From Chrysaora quinquecirrha (Eukaryota; Cnidaria; Scyphozoa; Semaeostomeae; Pelagiidae): a stretch of DNA of 64,000 nt. The notes beneath the pieces are model-generated. The model made no database searches, was not told the DNA's origin, and saw only the letters and a program-made list of their open reading frames with translations. The first letter of the stretch is position 1; each line of letters starts with the position of its first letter. The DNA is taken from positions 230,125-294,124 of the forward strand of contig JACTAT010000051.1 in NCBI GenBank assembly GCA_014526335.1. The letters are read 5' to 3'. The translations under genes were made by a program, and so were the position numbers. Of this stretch, positions 21,661-32,810 are shown piece after piece.

Positions 21661-23320
21661 TAAATCTTATCAAATAATATCTACAACGAGAACAAGTCGA
21701 GACACTATAAAATTCCGTAAAAACATCCACTGATACATAAAATTCCTTTAAAACATGCCGTATACCGAGAGCGAAACAAAACGTGTCTTTCCTCTACAAT
21801 ATCAGGAAAAGAAGAGAAGTTTTTCATACTCTTCTTCTTCAATGGCTTTCTTGGTAATTCTTTCATATATTGGATTTGTCTGCATTATTCTCTGTAGGAG
21901 ATTTCCAGGGAGCAGATCCACTGTGCCTCTTACAGACAATTTCTGTTAAGATAGAAATCTCAAAAATTTGTCTTTCTCAATGGATCTCCCACTGGATGGT
22001 AATGATATTAAATCTCCATTCAATCTCTCTTAGGCAAAACACCAATAAGAGTGACACCATCCAAAAGTTTCTAATGTTGCTGGAAGATGTATTGCCATAT
22101 GATAATTTAGGAAACATTCCATTTTCCATATATTCCCTCAAACAGGTTCTGATGCCTCTGCAGTAATGTCTTCAAATTTGCAATGTCAGAAAAAGTAATC
22201 TGATAGCTTGCAGGAATTTCAATGATCTGGCATAGGGTCTTGAGGCATTCGTAGGGTTTTTCCGGAATAAGTCCTTAGCTAAGAGGAAGTACCCTGATCT
22301 TTGATGCAAAGGAAAATTTCAAAACTTTACAAGACCAAAATTGAACTTAAGGAAATTATGCAAGAGCATCATGATGTGAAAGATAAGAAAGCTGCACTTA
22401 GCAGATGTAATTTTAAATTACGCACAGACAAACTACTATGTCAAACTATTGTTGTTAAGACAGTGCTTGGTGTCAGCACTTCACCAAAGGTTGCTGGGTT
22501 GTTTCATTGCAGACACTCTAATATTTTACACCAACTTTGATCATCTCAAATCACCAATAGTTTTTAATGTCAAATAACATTTTAACTTTATAATATACAG
22601 TTAAATTCTTAATTTATGATTCTTTTATTTCATGCTACAATAACAAATACCACTACTAGACAGAATAAGATTGAACTCAAGATACTATGAAAAAAGCACT
22701 TGTTGGCGATAAGGGCATCATTTGTAATACATTGTTTTCAAATAAAATAACATATAGGCAAAAATTGACAACATACATACTGTCTGTCAGGCTTAAAACA
22801 ATGCACAGTGCAATATTTAAGTTATAGTAAATGCTTTCAACTTTTTATCAACAATAGTTCTTATTTGTTAGAACAAAATGTTTTAAAGTTTGCAGCAATT
22901 TCAATTTTGTAGCAGTTTTATCTGAAAGGGATTGGATGGGTCGGATAATGATGTTTTACATGTATTGACTTTTTTCAACATTGACCGTCTGTTGTTGCAC
23001 CTAACTTCTCAAATTGAGCCATGATCATTGACTTGGTGCAATGTTAAAATTTCATCTAACTTGGTACTATTCTTTCTTTGATTTGAGCAATTTGTCAATC
23101 CAAAGAATTTTGTGGCTTGTGTGTAAAAGAGAATTGTCTCTTGAGGACAAATTTTGTGCAAACTAAACTATCAGACAATAAATTAGTGTCATTTCAGAGA
23201 ACTGTAGGGAAAAAATCAATTGCAATCTATTTGATTTCCCACAAAGGTCTCTCAAATTCAAATTCATTATCATTCAGTAGCATCTTACAAGTTACATTTA
23301 TTTTATAAAGTAATTTCAAG
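21661..23320. other. No recognised gene; region repeated at 32811-34468
   Basis: AT-rich sequence between the LINE 5' end and the TA array. A 79-codon plus frame at 22301-22540 is conserved in the second unit, but the whole unit is nearly identical, so this is no evidence of selection. It may include LINE 5' UTR or the 5' part of the Penelope-like element, but I see no RT motifs. Confidence 0.4.
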
Positions 23321-23450
<130 letters not shown>

Positions 23451-23464
23451 GTGAAATAAATGAA

Positions 23465-24466
23465 ATGAATTCCAGTATAAAATTTACAATGGAAATAGGA
23501 AAAACTGATGCTGAGCAGACAGAATTCATTAATTTTTTAGATATTAAAGTAATTTTAAAGGAGAACAGATTTGTCAGCACAGATATTTACTACAAAGAAA
23601 CGAACCCTCACAAATATTTGGATTTTAACAGTGCACATCCTTCTCATATAAAGCAAACAATACCATTTAACCTTGCAAAAAGAATCATTATTTTCGTCTC
23701 TCATTCAGATCTTGTGGAAACTCGTCTTAACGAACTAGAAAACTGGCTAATAGAATGCAACTATCCGAAATCAATTATAAAACAAGCTTTTCATAGAGCT
23801 AAACTACAAGGTCCTGCACCTGAGAAACAAAATAAAAATATACTACCTCTCGTAACAACATTTTATCCGAATTGTAATTTTAACAGCATCATGCAAACTA
23901 TCCGAGGATTATTTGAGAATTTTTCATCAGAAGATACTAAACGGAAATTTCAGAATACGCAACCGATTTTATCCCTTAAACAACCACCAAGTATATCTTC
24001 AATGATAACAAGAGCAAAATTCGTTACTCAGATGGAAGTAAATCAATCAACAACACCTGGCATCACACTTTGCACAAATTCTCGATGTAAACTCTGCAAA
24101 TTTTATTTACAACCGGTGAACTCATTTAAAACAGCAAAGAACACAATCTGGGATATAAAATCTCATATCAACTGCAACAGCAAAAATGTCATATATTTTT
24201 TGTCCTGTAACTCGTGCGATGGAAATATTAATTATATTGGTCAAACTACAAACTTTCGATTAAGGATGAACTGCCACATTTCTGAGTCTCGTTCTGGTGT
24301 TTTGTCATGTGTTTTCCCTAGACATGTACATCAATGTGGAAAGGATAACAATAACTTAAAAGAACCTTTTTTTAAAATTTATGCAGTTATGTCTTTAAGT
24401 TCTAAAACCTTGTTGACTTATTACGAAGAAAAGCTATTTAGAAGCGGACACGCAATTCTTAATTAA
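23465..24466 (+). CDS. Penelope-like element, RT C-terminus and GIY-YIG endonuclease (5'-truncated), unit 1
   Basis: 333-codon open frame. The first third resembles the C-terminal end of a Penelope-like RT (FINFLDIKV, TDIYYKETNPHKYLDF, SAHPSHIKQTIPFNLAKRI). A cysteine cluster (TLCTNSRCKLCKF) precedes a GIY-YIG nuclease domain: KNVIYFLSCNSC, NYIGQTTNFRLR and a downstream Glu (YYEEKLF). The domain order matches EN-positive Penelope-like retroelements. The RT catalytic core is absent because the frame begins directly after a TA array, so this is a 5'-truncated copy. A hammerhead motif follows about 150 bp downstream. This copy keeps YIG, unlike unit 2. Confidence 0.85.
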   Translation: MNSSIKFTMEIGKTDAEQTEFINFLDIKVILKENRFVSTDIYYKETNPHKYLDFNSAHPSHIKQTIPFNLAKRIIIFVSHSDLVETRLNELENWLIECNYPKSIIKQAFHRAKLQGPAPEKQNKNILPLVTTFYPNCNFNSIMQTIRGLFENFSSEDTKRKFQNTQPILSLKQPPSISSMITRAKFVTQMEVNQSTTPGITLCTNSRCKLCKFYLQPVNSFKTAKNTIWDIKSHINCNSKNVIYFLSCNSCDGNINYIGQTTNFRLRMNCHISESRSGVLSCVFPRHVHQCGKDNNNLKEPFFKIYAVMSLSSKTLLTYYEEKLFRSGHAILN

Positions 24467-24619
24467 GTGGTTAAACTTGGGCGTTAATTGGGTCATTATT
24501 GTATTTATTACATAATCATTTGATTATATAACTATTTTCATTACATAACTGTACTTGCTGCTATTTATAAATTAACATTATTGCTGTTTGTATAAAAATG
24601 AAAAATTTTGTAAGTTAGT

Positions 24620-24660
24620 CACACTCTGATGAAAGCATAAGCTAGAAAGGCCTCAGTGTG
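24620..24660 (+). ncRNA. Hammerhead-ribozyme motif of the Penelope-like element, unit 1
   Basis: CACACT (24620-24625), core CTGATGA (24626-24632), stem II AGC-ATAA-GCT, core GAAA (24645-24648), tetranucleotide GGCC, TC, then AGTGTG (24655-24660). CACACT and AGTGTG pair as stem I; a further TTAG/CTGA pairing extends it past a bulged U. Stem III is one A-U pair closing a palindromic GGCC loop, as in the minimal type I hammerheads reported from Penelope-like elements. Predicted cleavage follows C24654. The first stem II pair is an A-A mismatch, which could lower activity. Confidence 0.75.
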
Positions 24661-24742
24661 CTGAATTAAATCATGTTTTTTGTCTGCTTCTCTTTTTAGC
24701 ATCCGACTTAAATAGTATCTAATTTATCGTTATTTACCGTAC

Positions 24743-25073
<331 letters not shown>

Positions 25074-25559
25074 CATTACAAAAAGAATTACATTAATAAT
25101 CAAGCTACATAGGACACCGAGAAAGAACCGAAACAGTTTTCTAGCCCAGCGCCCCATTTATAAGGATAAGTGTGGTAGATAGTTAATAACTTAAGCAAAA
25201 CTTAATAAAATGAGAGACTATTCCAATATTAACTACTACAACTACAGCTCATATCTACATTAGTAGCAACATTAAAAAGAAGAACCTTTTTTTTAATTAC
25301 AAGCTTGAACAGAAAATCAAAGAATGTGGATCTCTTATGAAAATGAAACTTAGAATACCCTTGCAGTTACCAGTGCACAGTTTCTTTTGCTTCCTGTAAG
25401 CACAACACAAGATATGAGTTATGGATAGGGGTGTTTTATAACAAAGTGATAATGTGTTTTGACCTTGTGACATACATCATATGTCTGTAGCAGAAATCAT
25501 GTACCTGGAGTAGTTCACAAAATGTGTGTACAAGGATCACTAATCTCGACACAGGGAAT

Positions 25560-26690
25560 CACCAAAAATGGCCCACTTATTGCAGATAAGAGGGGAACAC
25601 ATCCACAGTTTTTGTGATGTGAATAGCAAATACCACCCTGGGTGGACGAATATGGGATATTGAAATTTTCAAGTGTACTTTAAAATGCAAAATACAGAAC
25701 AGTCTTAAGAGAGAAGACCATTGATGTAGGCCCTTCACTTGAGAGACCCAGAAGGTTAAATCGAAATCTAGGATGGTGGGAGAATGTCTGGAGCAGTTAA
25801 AACGAGAGGAAATTCAAGAAAAATTCTAGACTAACCAGGGGAACATTTCTCTACATTTTGGATGCAATTAGCAATGATCTACGAAAGGACATGGTAGAGG
25901 ACATGTGCATATCACCAGAATTTAGGCTTGAGGTGTGCTTGTATAGATTGGCATTTATCTGCACACTATAGCAGAGTTGACTGGACTAGGAACAATAACT
26001 GTATGGCAAATCATCATAGAAGTTTCAAAATCTATTGTAAATAAACTCTGGCATTCTGCTATAATGAAGCTATTCCCACTAAATCTTGAAGAATACAAGG
26101 AATGCATGGTTGATTTTGAAGCAATGTGGCAGTTTCCTTGCTGTTTTGGGGCAATATATGGTTGCCATATTCCAAAGATGGAGAGATAACATCAATGTAT
26201 GGACAGACCTTGACACACCCTTCCTGAACACTCTTGTCAAAGATCGAGAACTATGGAAACAGCTATCCCATGTTAGTGCGCATTCTGCCGGAGGCAGAGA
26301 TAGCAATTAATGATGATATTCCCATCAAATGTCTCAAGGGAAAAATGGAAAGTGCCAAAGAATACCACAATTTAAAATTTTTTTTGATTCTGTCGTCTTG
26401 ATGGCAATAGTAGATGCAAAGTACAGGTTTATATGGGCCAGCAGTGGCTATCCTGGCAATAGTCATGATGTAATTATATTTGAATCCACACATTTGTACA
26501 AACAAATTACTGAAGAAAACCTGATTCCATAAATTTCAAAGAAGCAAGGCAACTGTAAGAACACCCCTGTTATTATAGGTGATTCTGCATCAGCTATCAG
26601 CTCCTGCAATGAGAAAAGTTTTAAGCCTACAGCTGTTTCTTCTGGATGGAAAAAGGAAAGCACTGCCTTATGTATACATGGGGCATAGAA
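25560..26690 (+). pseudogene. PIF/Harbinger-type transposase remnant, unit 1
   Basis: Plus-strand fragments in several frames match a DDE_Tnp_4-type transposase. There is an N-terminal helical part (LRKDMVEDMCISPEF near 25880), then FPCCFGAIYGCHIP at 26133-26175 where the family has GAIDGCHIP, then VDAKYRFIWASSGYPGNSHD near 26411-26470, then IIGDSA near 26575. The catalytic Asp codon is TAT here (26157-26159) and GAT in unit 2. Multiple stops make it inactive. Terminal repeats were not identified. Confidence 0.7.
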
Positions 26691-26799
26691 AAAACACCTT
26701 TATCTAAAAAATATACACTTCCTTTTATAAGGATTGGTTCAAGTAAAAAATGTGCAATGGTAGTGTTAGCCGATTTGCTATCATATTTCTATCTGTTTA

Positions 26800-27145
26800 T
26801 ACGGAATTTATCGCAGTCTGATTTTGATGGGCGTAAGCAGCCCAAATGGGACATGAGTATTTCAGTCCGGGTAAAATGGAAAAATAAAACACTCAAATTG
26901 AATTCGTTACCAAAGTGGCCTTCTCAGGTAAAACAAATAGTTATCATATTATTATCTGTTTCGGCTATACAAAATTTATTGCAGTACAGGCCTACAGACT
27001 ACCCATCTTAAAATTTTGATTTGATGGGCCTAAAAGCAGCCCATAATCAATAATGCCAACGGCAGAATGGGGCATGAGAAAAATAAAAAACATTCAAATT
27101 GAATTCGTAACCAAAGTGGCCTTCTGAGGTGAAACAAATAAAGCA
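26800..27145 (+). repeat. Imperfect direct duplication, about 0.2 kb apart
   Basis: The block containing GATGGGCGTAAGCAGCCC ... CCAAAGTGGCCTTCTCAGG (about 26825-26941) recurs in altered form at about 27020-27141. The same pair is present in unit 2 (about 37695-37810 and 37900-38010). No coding signal. Confidence 0.6.
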
Positions 27146-27289
27146 AATATTATCTACATTCTCAACTTACATTTAACACCAGAAAAAGCTTCTTGTCGAT
27201 CACAACTTCATTATGAGAGGAAACCATGAAAGAAAACATCAAAGTTTGCTAAAATGTCATGCGTTAATTCCTTCGAATCCCTTCGCAGC

Positions 27290-27612
27290 GGAAAGCTGTT
27301 AACACTGTGGCTGCAAGTGAAAAATATGCGCTGTCAGCAGACGAAACGGAAGCCCAGTTTTGCCGATTGAAGCCCACAAATAGTAAGCTCGCTCCTTCGT
27401 CGCACGCAATAATGAATTAGGGTTCTGAAATCTGGGGATTTGATGATTGGGTCAAAATACGCATTAGGTGTCAAATCTAATACAACAACAGATGCCGCAT
27501 ATGCTGAATTAGGCAGAATTTCTTTAAAATATAACTGACGATTAACATAATCAAATTTTTATTCGTTCATCTAAATTAGATGATGTTCACTATGCTAGTC
27601 TAGCTTATCAAA
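27290..27612 (+). pseudogene. LINE-C RT C-terminal fragment, cut by the duplication junction
   Basis: Matches 38160-38492 base for base apart from small changes, including the start of the RT C-terminal region (KYALGVKSNTTTDAAYAELG). The sequence stops at ...TATCAAA (27612) and continues directly as Ty3 CATCAAAAAC. This is the head-to-tail junction of the tandem duplication. Confidence 0.8.
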
Positions 27613-28637
27613 CATCAAAAACATCAGAGAATTGCAATAAAGTTTTGAGAATAGCGTCTTTGTCTTGGCTGCTAAGGTCAGAACTAATGTCTTCCTCAAG
27701 CTGTTTGGCTAGGCTATTCTCACTAACAGCATTGCAACTAACAACATTGTTCTTATTGGAGAGGTTAAATACTGAGTCTAACTGACAATTAACTGTTTCC
27801 ACTAGAGGACAGAACTCTCCAATCTTTTGTCCAGCCTGTAACTCAAAATCAATATTAGATGTGTTCATCAAACGAACTAATACAGTCCTATTATCTGCCT
27901 GGCAAACTGAGTAAGCTGCAAAGACGTATGAAGAGACAGAGACTTCACTATCTACAAGGGGCATTACCATTCCGAGCTGCTCCTTACTATTACATTGAAT
28001 ATTACATTGAATTAAGACTTCTGACCTACCTGGAATACAAAGGTTAGACTGAGCTGTCACAGGAACAGGCCCCTGTTGACAGACTGTACAAGCAAACACG
28101 AAGAATGAGCTTCAGCACTGGCAGTACACTTTCCTGTAGTCATGTTATTAGAGGAAGCTTGGTGCATCAAAGGCAAGGAAGAGGGTTGGGGACTTAAAGG
28201 AGTAGAGCCATGTGGCCCTGCTAAAAAGTATTTGCCATCCCCTTCAGAAGATAAATGCAACCCATTGGAGGTGAGGAAGTCCCATCCTAGAACACAATGT
28301 AAAGGTTGAAAGAGGGAGGAGGAAACTAAGAAATTTCCACCATAGTAAGAAGACTTACTACCCGGGAACGACAACTCAAGCTGTGTTGTTCCAGCGATGG
28401 CTAAACGTTGACCAGTGATGCTGATGCACTTATGAGTACTTGGGGATAAAGCTGGCTGTGGCCTAATCTGGTCAAATATATGGCTGCTTATAAAAGATTT
28501 CATAGACCCTGTATCAAGTAAAGCATGGACATTGACCCCACTTAAATTACATTCAACAAGGGGTTGCTGCTGAGAATCATAGGCCGATAATGGCGAACCA
28601 ACAGAAAACACTTGGGGGTGACCTTCAACCCAGCCCT
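27613..28637 (-). pseudogene. Ty3 protease and pol N-terminus, unit 2
   Basis: Protease frame from the -1 shift through ALLDTGSMKSFIS near 28500 and VLGWDFL near 28290. A one-base loss near 28070 breaks the frame; it resumes at 28054-27613 and ends in LLQFSDVFDV at the duplication junction. The unit 1 copy is intact at the position that is broken here. Confidence 0.8.
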
Positions 28638-28665
28638 TTATTGAGGCACCCCTTTGTAGTTTAAA
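28615..28665 (-). promoter_or_regulatory. -1 ribosomal frameshift signal at the gag-pol overlap (unit 2)
   Basis: Slippery heptamer TTTAAAC at 28665-28659 sits in the gag frame as T TTA AAC. After a 6-nt spacer (TACAAA), GGGGTG (28652-28647) can pair with CACCCC (28620-28615); CC/GG extends it across a bulged U. Protease-pol is open in exactly the -1 frame. The same signal is at 18119-18125 in unit 1. Confidence 0.8.
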
Positions 28666-29645
28666 GAATTTGGACTTACATTCTGATTCTGCTGATTAGA
28701 TGACAATGAAAGAAATTTTGTGTCCATGCGGTTATTGTTATCAAGGCCGATGGAAGGCCTGGCAGCAGCAGCATTAGCTTCAGTTGTCTTCTGTGTCCAA
28801 TGGTTGGTACACTGGGCTTGAGAATGTCCCCAGCCACGGCAGAGGGAACAGTGGGCGTCCCAAGGGCAGTCGCGAGCAAAATGGCCAATTTGGTTACAGT
28901 TGTAGCACCTGGCGGCTGTTGAGCGACAGCGTTGGAAACGGCTATCTTGTCGGTGCCATGGTGACGGCGGACGGGCTTCGGGCCGGGCGGGGGTCTGGTT
29001 CTTGTTAACCATTGCGGCTTGCAGCCCTTCCTGGCGGGCAGACAAATGAGCCACAGCGGCTGTCAACTTTTCTATTGAATCACGCAATGGCTCGGCAGTT
29101 GGAGGCGCCACGTCGACAGAAGCACAAACAGGCCTTATCTTCAAATGAATAGCACGATACCTTTGAACGAAGTCTTGCATCTTCTCCAAGGTTGGGGTTG
29201 GGTCAGATTCCAAAAGTTTCAAACGAACTTCATCAGGCAATCCTTTCATGAACTGGCGGCTTAAAAGAGCCGTTCTAGCTTCGGCGGACATGTCCGGATC
29301 GGCTTTGTCCAAGATCTGGCGGAGGTCCCACAAGAACAAGGAAGGATCTTCATCAGGACGCAAAGAACGAAGTTTGAAGTCAGCGAAAAACTGCTCTCGA
29401 GCAACCACAGGGCATAAAAGCTTCCCTAAACTATCGGTTAGGTTCTTATATGTATCCTTTTCCTCGTCGGCAAGAGAAAAATAATACGATGAGGCTTGAC
29501 CAGGAAGGAAGGCAGGAAGTTTCTTGAAGCGGGCATCAGCAGACCAACCATTCACGGTGGCGCAGCACTCATAACTTCGAAGCCATGCAACGAAATCACC
29601 AGAGTCGAACTTGTCAGGCAAGACAGATAGTTGATTAGTAGTCAT
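28638..29645 (-). CDS. Ty3 gag, unit 2, intact
   Basis: 335-codon frame from ATG 29645 to a TAA at 28638-28640. An open extension upstream to 29684 uses a TTG and overlaps the primer site, so I prefer the ATG. It has a capsid-like region (FDSGDFVAWLRSYECC, LFLWDLRQIL, QFMKGLPDEVRLKLL), a basic linker and two zinc knuckles: CYNCNQIGHFARDC, the standard CX2CX4HX4C, and CSLCRGWGHSQAQC. It should bind element RNA and assemble particles. Pol lies in the -1 frame and a slippery heptamer lies 18 bases before the stop. It is the only structurally complete Ty3 protein besides the RT. Confidence 0.9.
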   Translation of the reverse strand: MTTNQLSVLPDKFDSGDFVAWLRSYECCATVNGWSADARFKKLPAFLPGQASSYYFSLADEEKDTYKNLTDSLGKLLCPVVAREQFFADFKLRSLRPDEDPSLFLWDLRQILDKADPDMSAEARTALLSRQFMKGLPDEVRLKLLESDPTPTLEKMQDFVQRYRAIHLKIRPVCASVDVAPPTAEPLRDSIEKLTAAVAHLSARQEGLQAAMVNKNQTPARPEARPPSPWHRQDSRFQRCRSTAARCYNCNQIGHFARDCPWDAHCSLCRGWGHSQAQCTNHWTQKTTEANAAAARPSIGLDNNNRMDTKFLSLSSNQQNQNVSPNSLNYKGVPQ

Positions 29646-29685
29646 GGTGTATCTCTGCTTCTCAGCTCTGACCTCTGTCACCAAA

Positions 29686-29899
29686 TGTAGCGCTTAGGGT
29701 TCTCAGAGCAGAGACAGAGAAAACACAACTTTTACATCAGACTTTCAATCACAACTGACTCTCGAAGTCTTCCGCTGTTCTTTATAATATAAATGCGATA
29801 ACATACAATACACAATTACAATACACAAGTACAGAGATATAATGCTTCGATGACGTGAATATAATAACATTACAAACATCACTGGTTCTATTCATAACA
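29686..29899 (-). repeat. Ty3 5' LTR (original right LTR)
   Basis: 214 bp, the best match to the LTR at 5775-5988. It is followed directly by AGAT and by LINE-A endonuclease sequence that continues the LINE interrupted at 5774. Confidence 0.9.
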
Positions 29900-32810
29900 A
29901 GATCTATGTTTATATCCCCTACAACCAGACATTGATCTGGTTTAGATTTTTGAGCTTCTTGAATTGATCTCTAACTGTTCATTGAAGTCTCTAATGTTGC
30001 CAGAGGGGTGTCTGTAAATTAGACCTAAGATTTTACCTTGACACCCGCGATGCGAGTGAATATTAGTATCAGTTTAGCCTTGGAAAGACAAGATACCACT
30101 CAGCCGCCTTTTAACTCGCTGCCTTTTAACTTGCAGCCTTCTGAACTTTCGCTAGAGTCCGGGAGGTTGTGGGATGCCATGGGGAGCTAACCAGAAACGG
30201 GATCGATTAAAGAAAAAAGCGCATCTCTAGGTGGTCCAGGGAAAAGGTCTTGTGTAATCGAACAATGGGCAATAACAAAAGGGCAAGCTAATTTGCATAA
30301 CTGAATATTAGTAATATTGGATTGTCTCTTTATTATTTTTGGTCAAATTTATCGAAAGATTTTCGCAAGCGTCTTTGCATGACATGTTTAGGTTATTGAG
30401 AATGTTTAATTTGATGTTCCTTTTTACATAAATACCCACACCGCCTACGTTGCTATCTTAAGGTTGGATCACAGAATAGAAAACATAGTCATCAAAAAGC
30501 AATGTATACATGTAAATATTGGTGCTGTTAATCTCCGTTAAGCATATACAGTCAAAATCTATTTTAGTTTGGCTGAGTAGGTTTACTAGTTCAGTTGAAT
30601 GTTTATTAAGGCTACGAATGTGTTTCTATATTAGAGGTTTAAAGAAGTTTAAAACTGACCATCATAGATACTATGTACTTACATCATTGATAAACTGGTC
30701 CGTAATAAAAGTTTGTAGCCCATGGAGGACCTGTTGTAGGAGGTAGAATAAGAGGATAATGTTGGAAGTTTACTCTGTTATAAGGTGAAAAGAATCCTTG
30801 CTGTTGTTGGGGCTGTGGAATAATTGGTGCTGGACGTGCTGGTGGCCAGTTTCCTTGATATGGCACTTGGTAGTACTCACCCGTACCTTGTTGCATCTTG
30901 AAGGCAGTGCAAGTCTCTTCGAGTTCTGATAATTGCTGTTGACGTTGTTGTTGTTGTTCATAATGATGTTCTTGCTGTTGTTGCTTATGTTGCTGTTGTC
31001 GTTGCTGTTGAGGACTTTGAGTTTTCTTTTGTTGTTGATTTTGTGGTTGTTGCTGTTGCTGTTGGTGCTGCGGCTTTCTTCTATCGTGCTGTTTCTATTG
31101 ATGATTGTTAAAATATTTTTCATACCAGCAGCTGGATTTGATGTTTTGGACGAATTTAGCTGTATCTTTGTAAGACAAATGTAAACCATCGTATTGATTT
31201 GCTGGGTCATCAAGGTTGCCTTGGTTTATTACAGTTGTGTTATATATAGAGGAAAGATTATCTAGATAACTATTTGTCTCTTCAATTTCAGATCCATCTT
31301 TCTGAGAACCGTAATTCTTTTCGCCTTTAATAATTTGGGATATGAATAGTTTCGCAGAGGGAAATTTGCTCTTGATTTTCTTTATTAAATTTTCAAATTT
31401 GTCTATAATAGAGGAGACCGAATCACTTATTAAATTGTTGGTTCCTACATGCAGAATGATTGTATCAAATGTGGTTGGCATGATATCTGAAACGTAATTT
31501 GAAAAATCTTAGATTTTACCCCCTCTTATTGTCTTAATAAGTGTTGAGCCAGTTTTGTCAAAACGCATAGTATTTATATATTTGAGGATTGAGTCACTGA
31601 TAATCAAGACCGTTATATTTCTGAGATCAATTTTCTGTCTTCAGACCTGCTGTTAATTGAGCCGGAGCAAGCATTTAGATCTGGCAATGGTGTTTGCTGT
31701 TGTGATGGTGATTTTTCGACATCTTCTGTGTTTCTACTATTATCTGAATTTCTGTTAACATTGACGTAGGCCGAATGACTTTGGCCAGAGGGAGCATTTC
31801 CTTTGTTAGGTGTGGCCTGCTGAGTAGCAACATGCCTATTTACTATCTGACTCATATGATTTATTTTGTCATTTACTTTATTTCTCAGAGAATCGAAACT
31901 ATTTTGAAGTTTATCAACGTTTTCTTGTTCAACTAGGACATCTTGTTGTATAGCACATATCTGTTTTTTTGAAACTGGAACTGGATTAGTTTTATTCAAA
32001 CTTTCATTATCCTTTTTGGAATCAATGACAGAAGACTTAATTTCACATATCTTGTTTTCAAGTGACGCAATTTTTTTGGCTATTTCTTCTTTTTGGTACT
32101 CGGGAGAATCAAGCTTCGGCTTAATGCTTTTAATTGAATTGAATGAGTCCTGCATTGACTTGTTATCGTTTTTTAAGGTCAATATTTCGATGGTACATTC
32201 GGAGAGGTCCGATATTAATTTCGACACTGTGCTTTTCAGATCTTTATTTTCCTCTTCCAGACTTTGAAGGCGAAAAATTATATGTTTAAGATCGATGTTT
32301 TCATGTTCTAGTTTCATAGCTTCTGAAACTTCACTACTTTCGAAGTCACTGCATTCGTCATCCTCTGGTAAAGGAACGTCTTGAGGCAAAGTTAGGGAGA
32401 TGGTTATTTTCAAATAATTTTGGGGTAGGGTATCAACAAATGAATCTATAGAATTACTAGGTGGCTTTCCATCTTTGTTTATTTTAAAAAGATTATTGAT
32501 TTCACTATTCCACGCCATCAGTGAAGCTTGTTGGCCTTGTGCCATTATAGTTCCTGTATTAAATATCGACAATGTCAAAACAGATTTCTTCGGTTTCTTC
32601 GAATAATTATCAAAGATTGCGAATGATGTTCTCTTGCCATCATCGTTTTTCATTTTAATAAGAATGCCATCAGTTCTTTGTAAAAAATTCACATACCTTC
32701 CATTAAATAGCGAGATCCATGACTGTACATCTTCGGCAGGAACATTGAACGTGATACTTAAATTATTTTCGTTAATTTGGTATCTACTCATAATTTACTC
32801 CATATTTAAA
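29900..32810 (-). mobile_element. LINE-A 5' half, unit 2 (complete to the Ty3 insertion point)
   Basis: Minus strand. ORF1 is open from 32791 to 31613 (392 codons: leading domain, acidic stretch, coiled coil), then loses frame by a one-base deletion near 31632. The SGNH-like domain continues at 31481-31095 and the Gln-rich, Pro-rich tail at 31213-30684. The endonuclease N-terminus (LVNLLSQTKIDFDCICLTEI) lies at about 30600-30500 and the middle of the endonuclease at 30500-29900. Breaks differ from those in unit 1. Joined to 5774-3946 this would account for one LINE split by the Ty3 insertion. Confidence 0.8.

Noticed and set aside
22301..22540. 79-codon frame conserved in both B units as a real gene
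   Set aside because: The whole unit is nearly identical, so conservation carries no information; no domain recognised.
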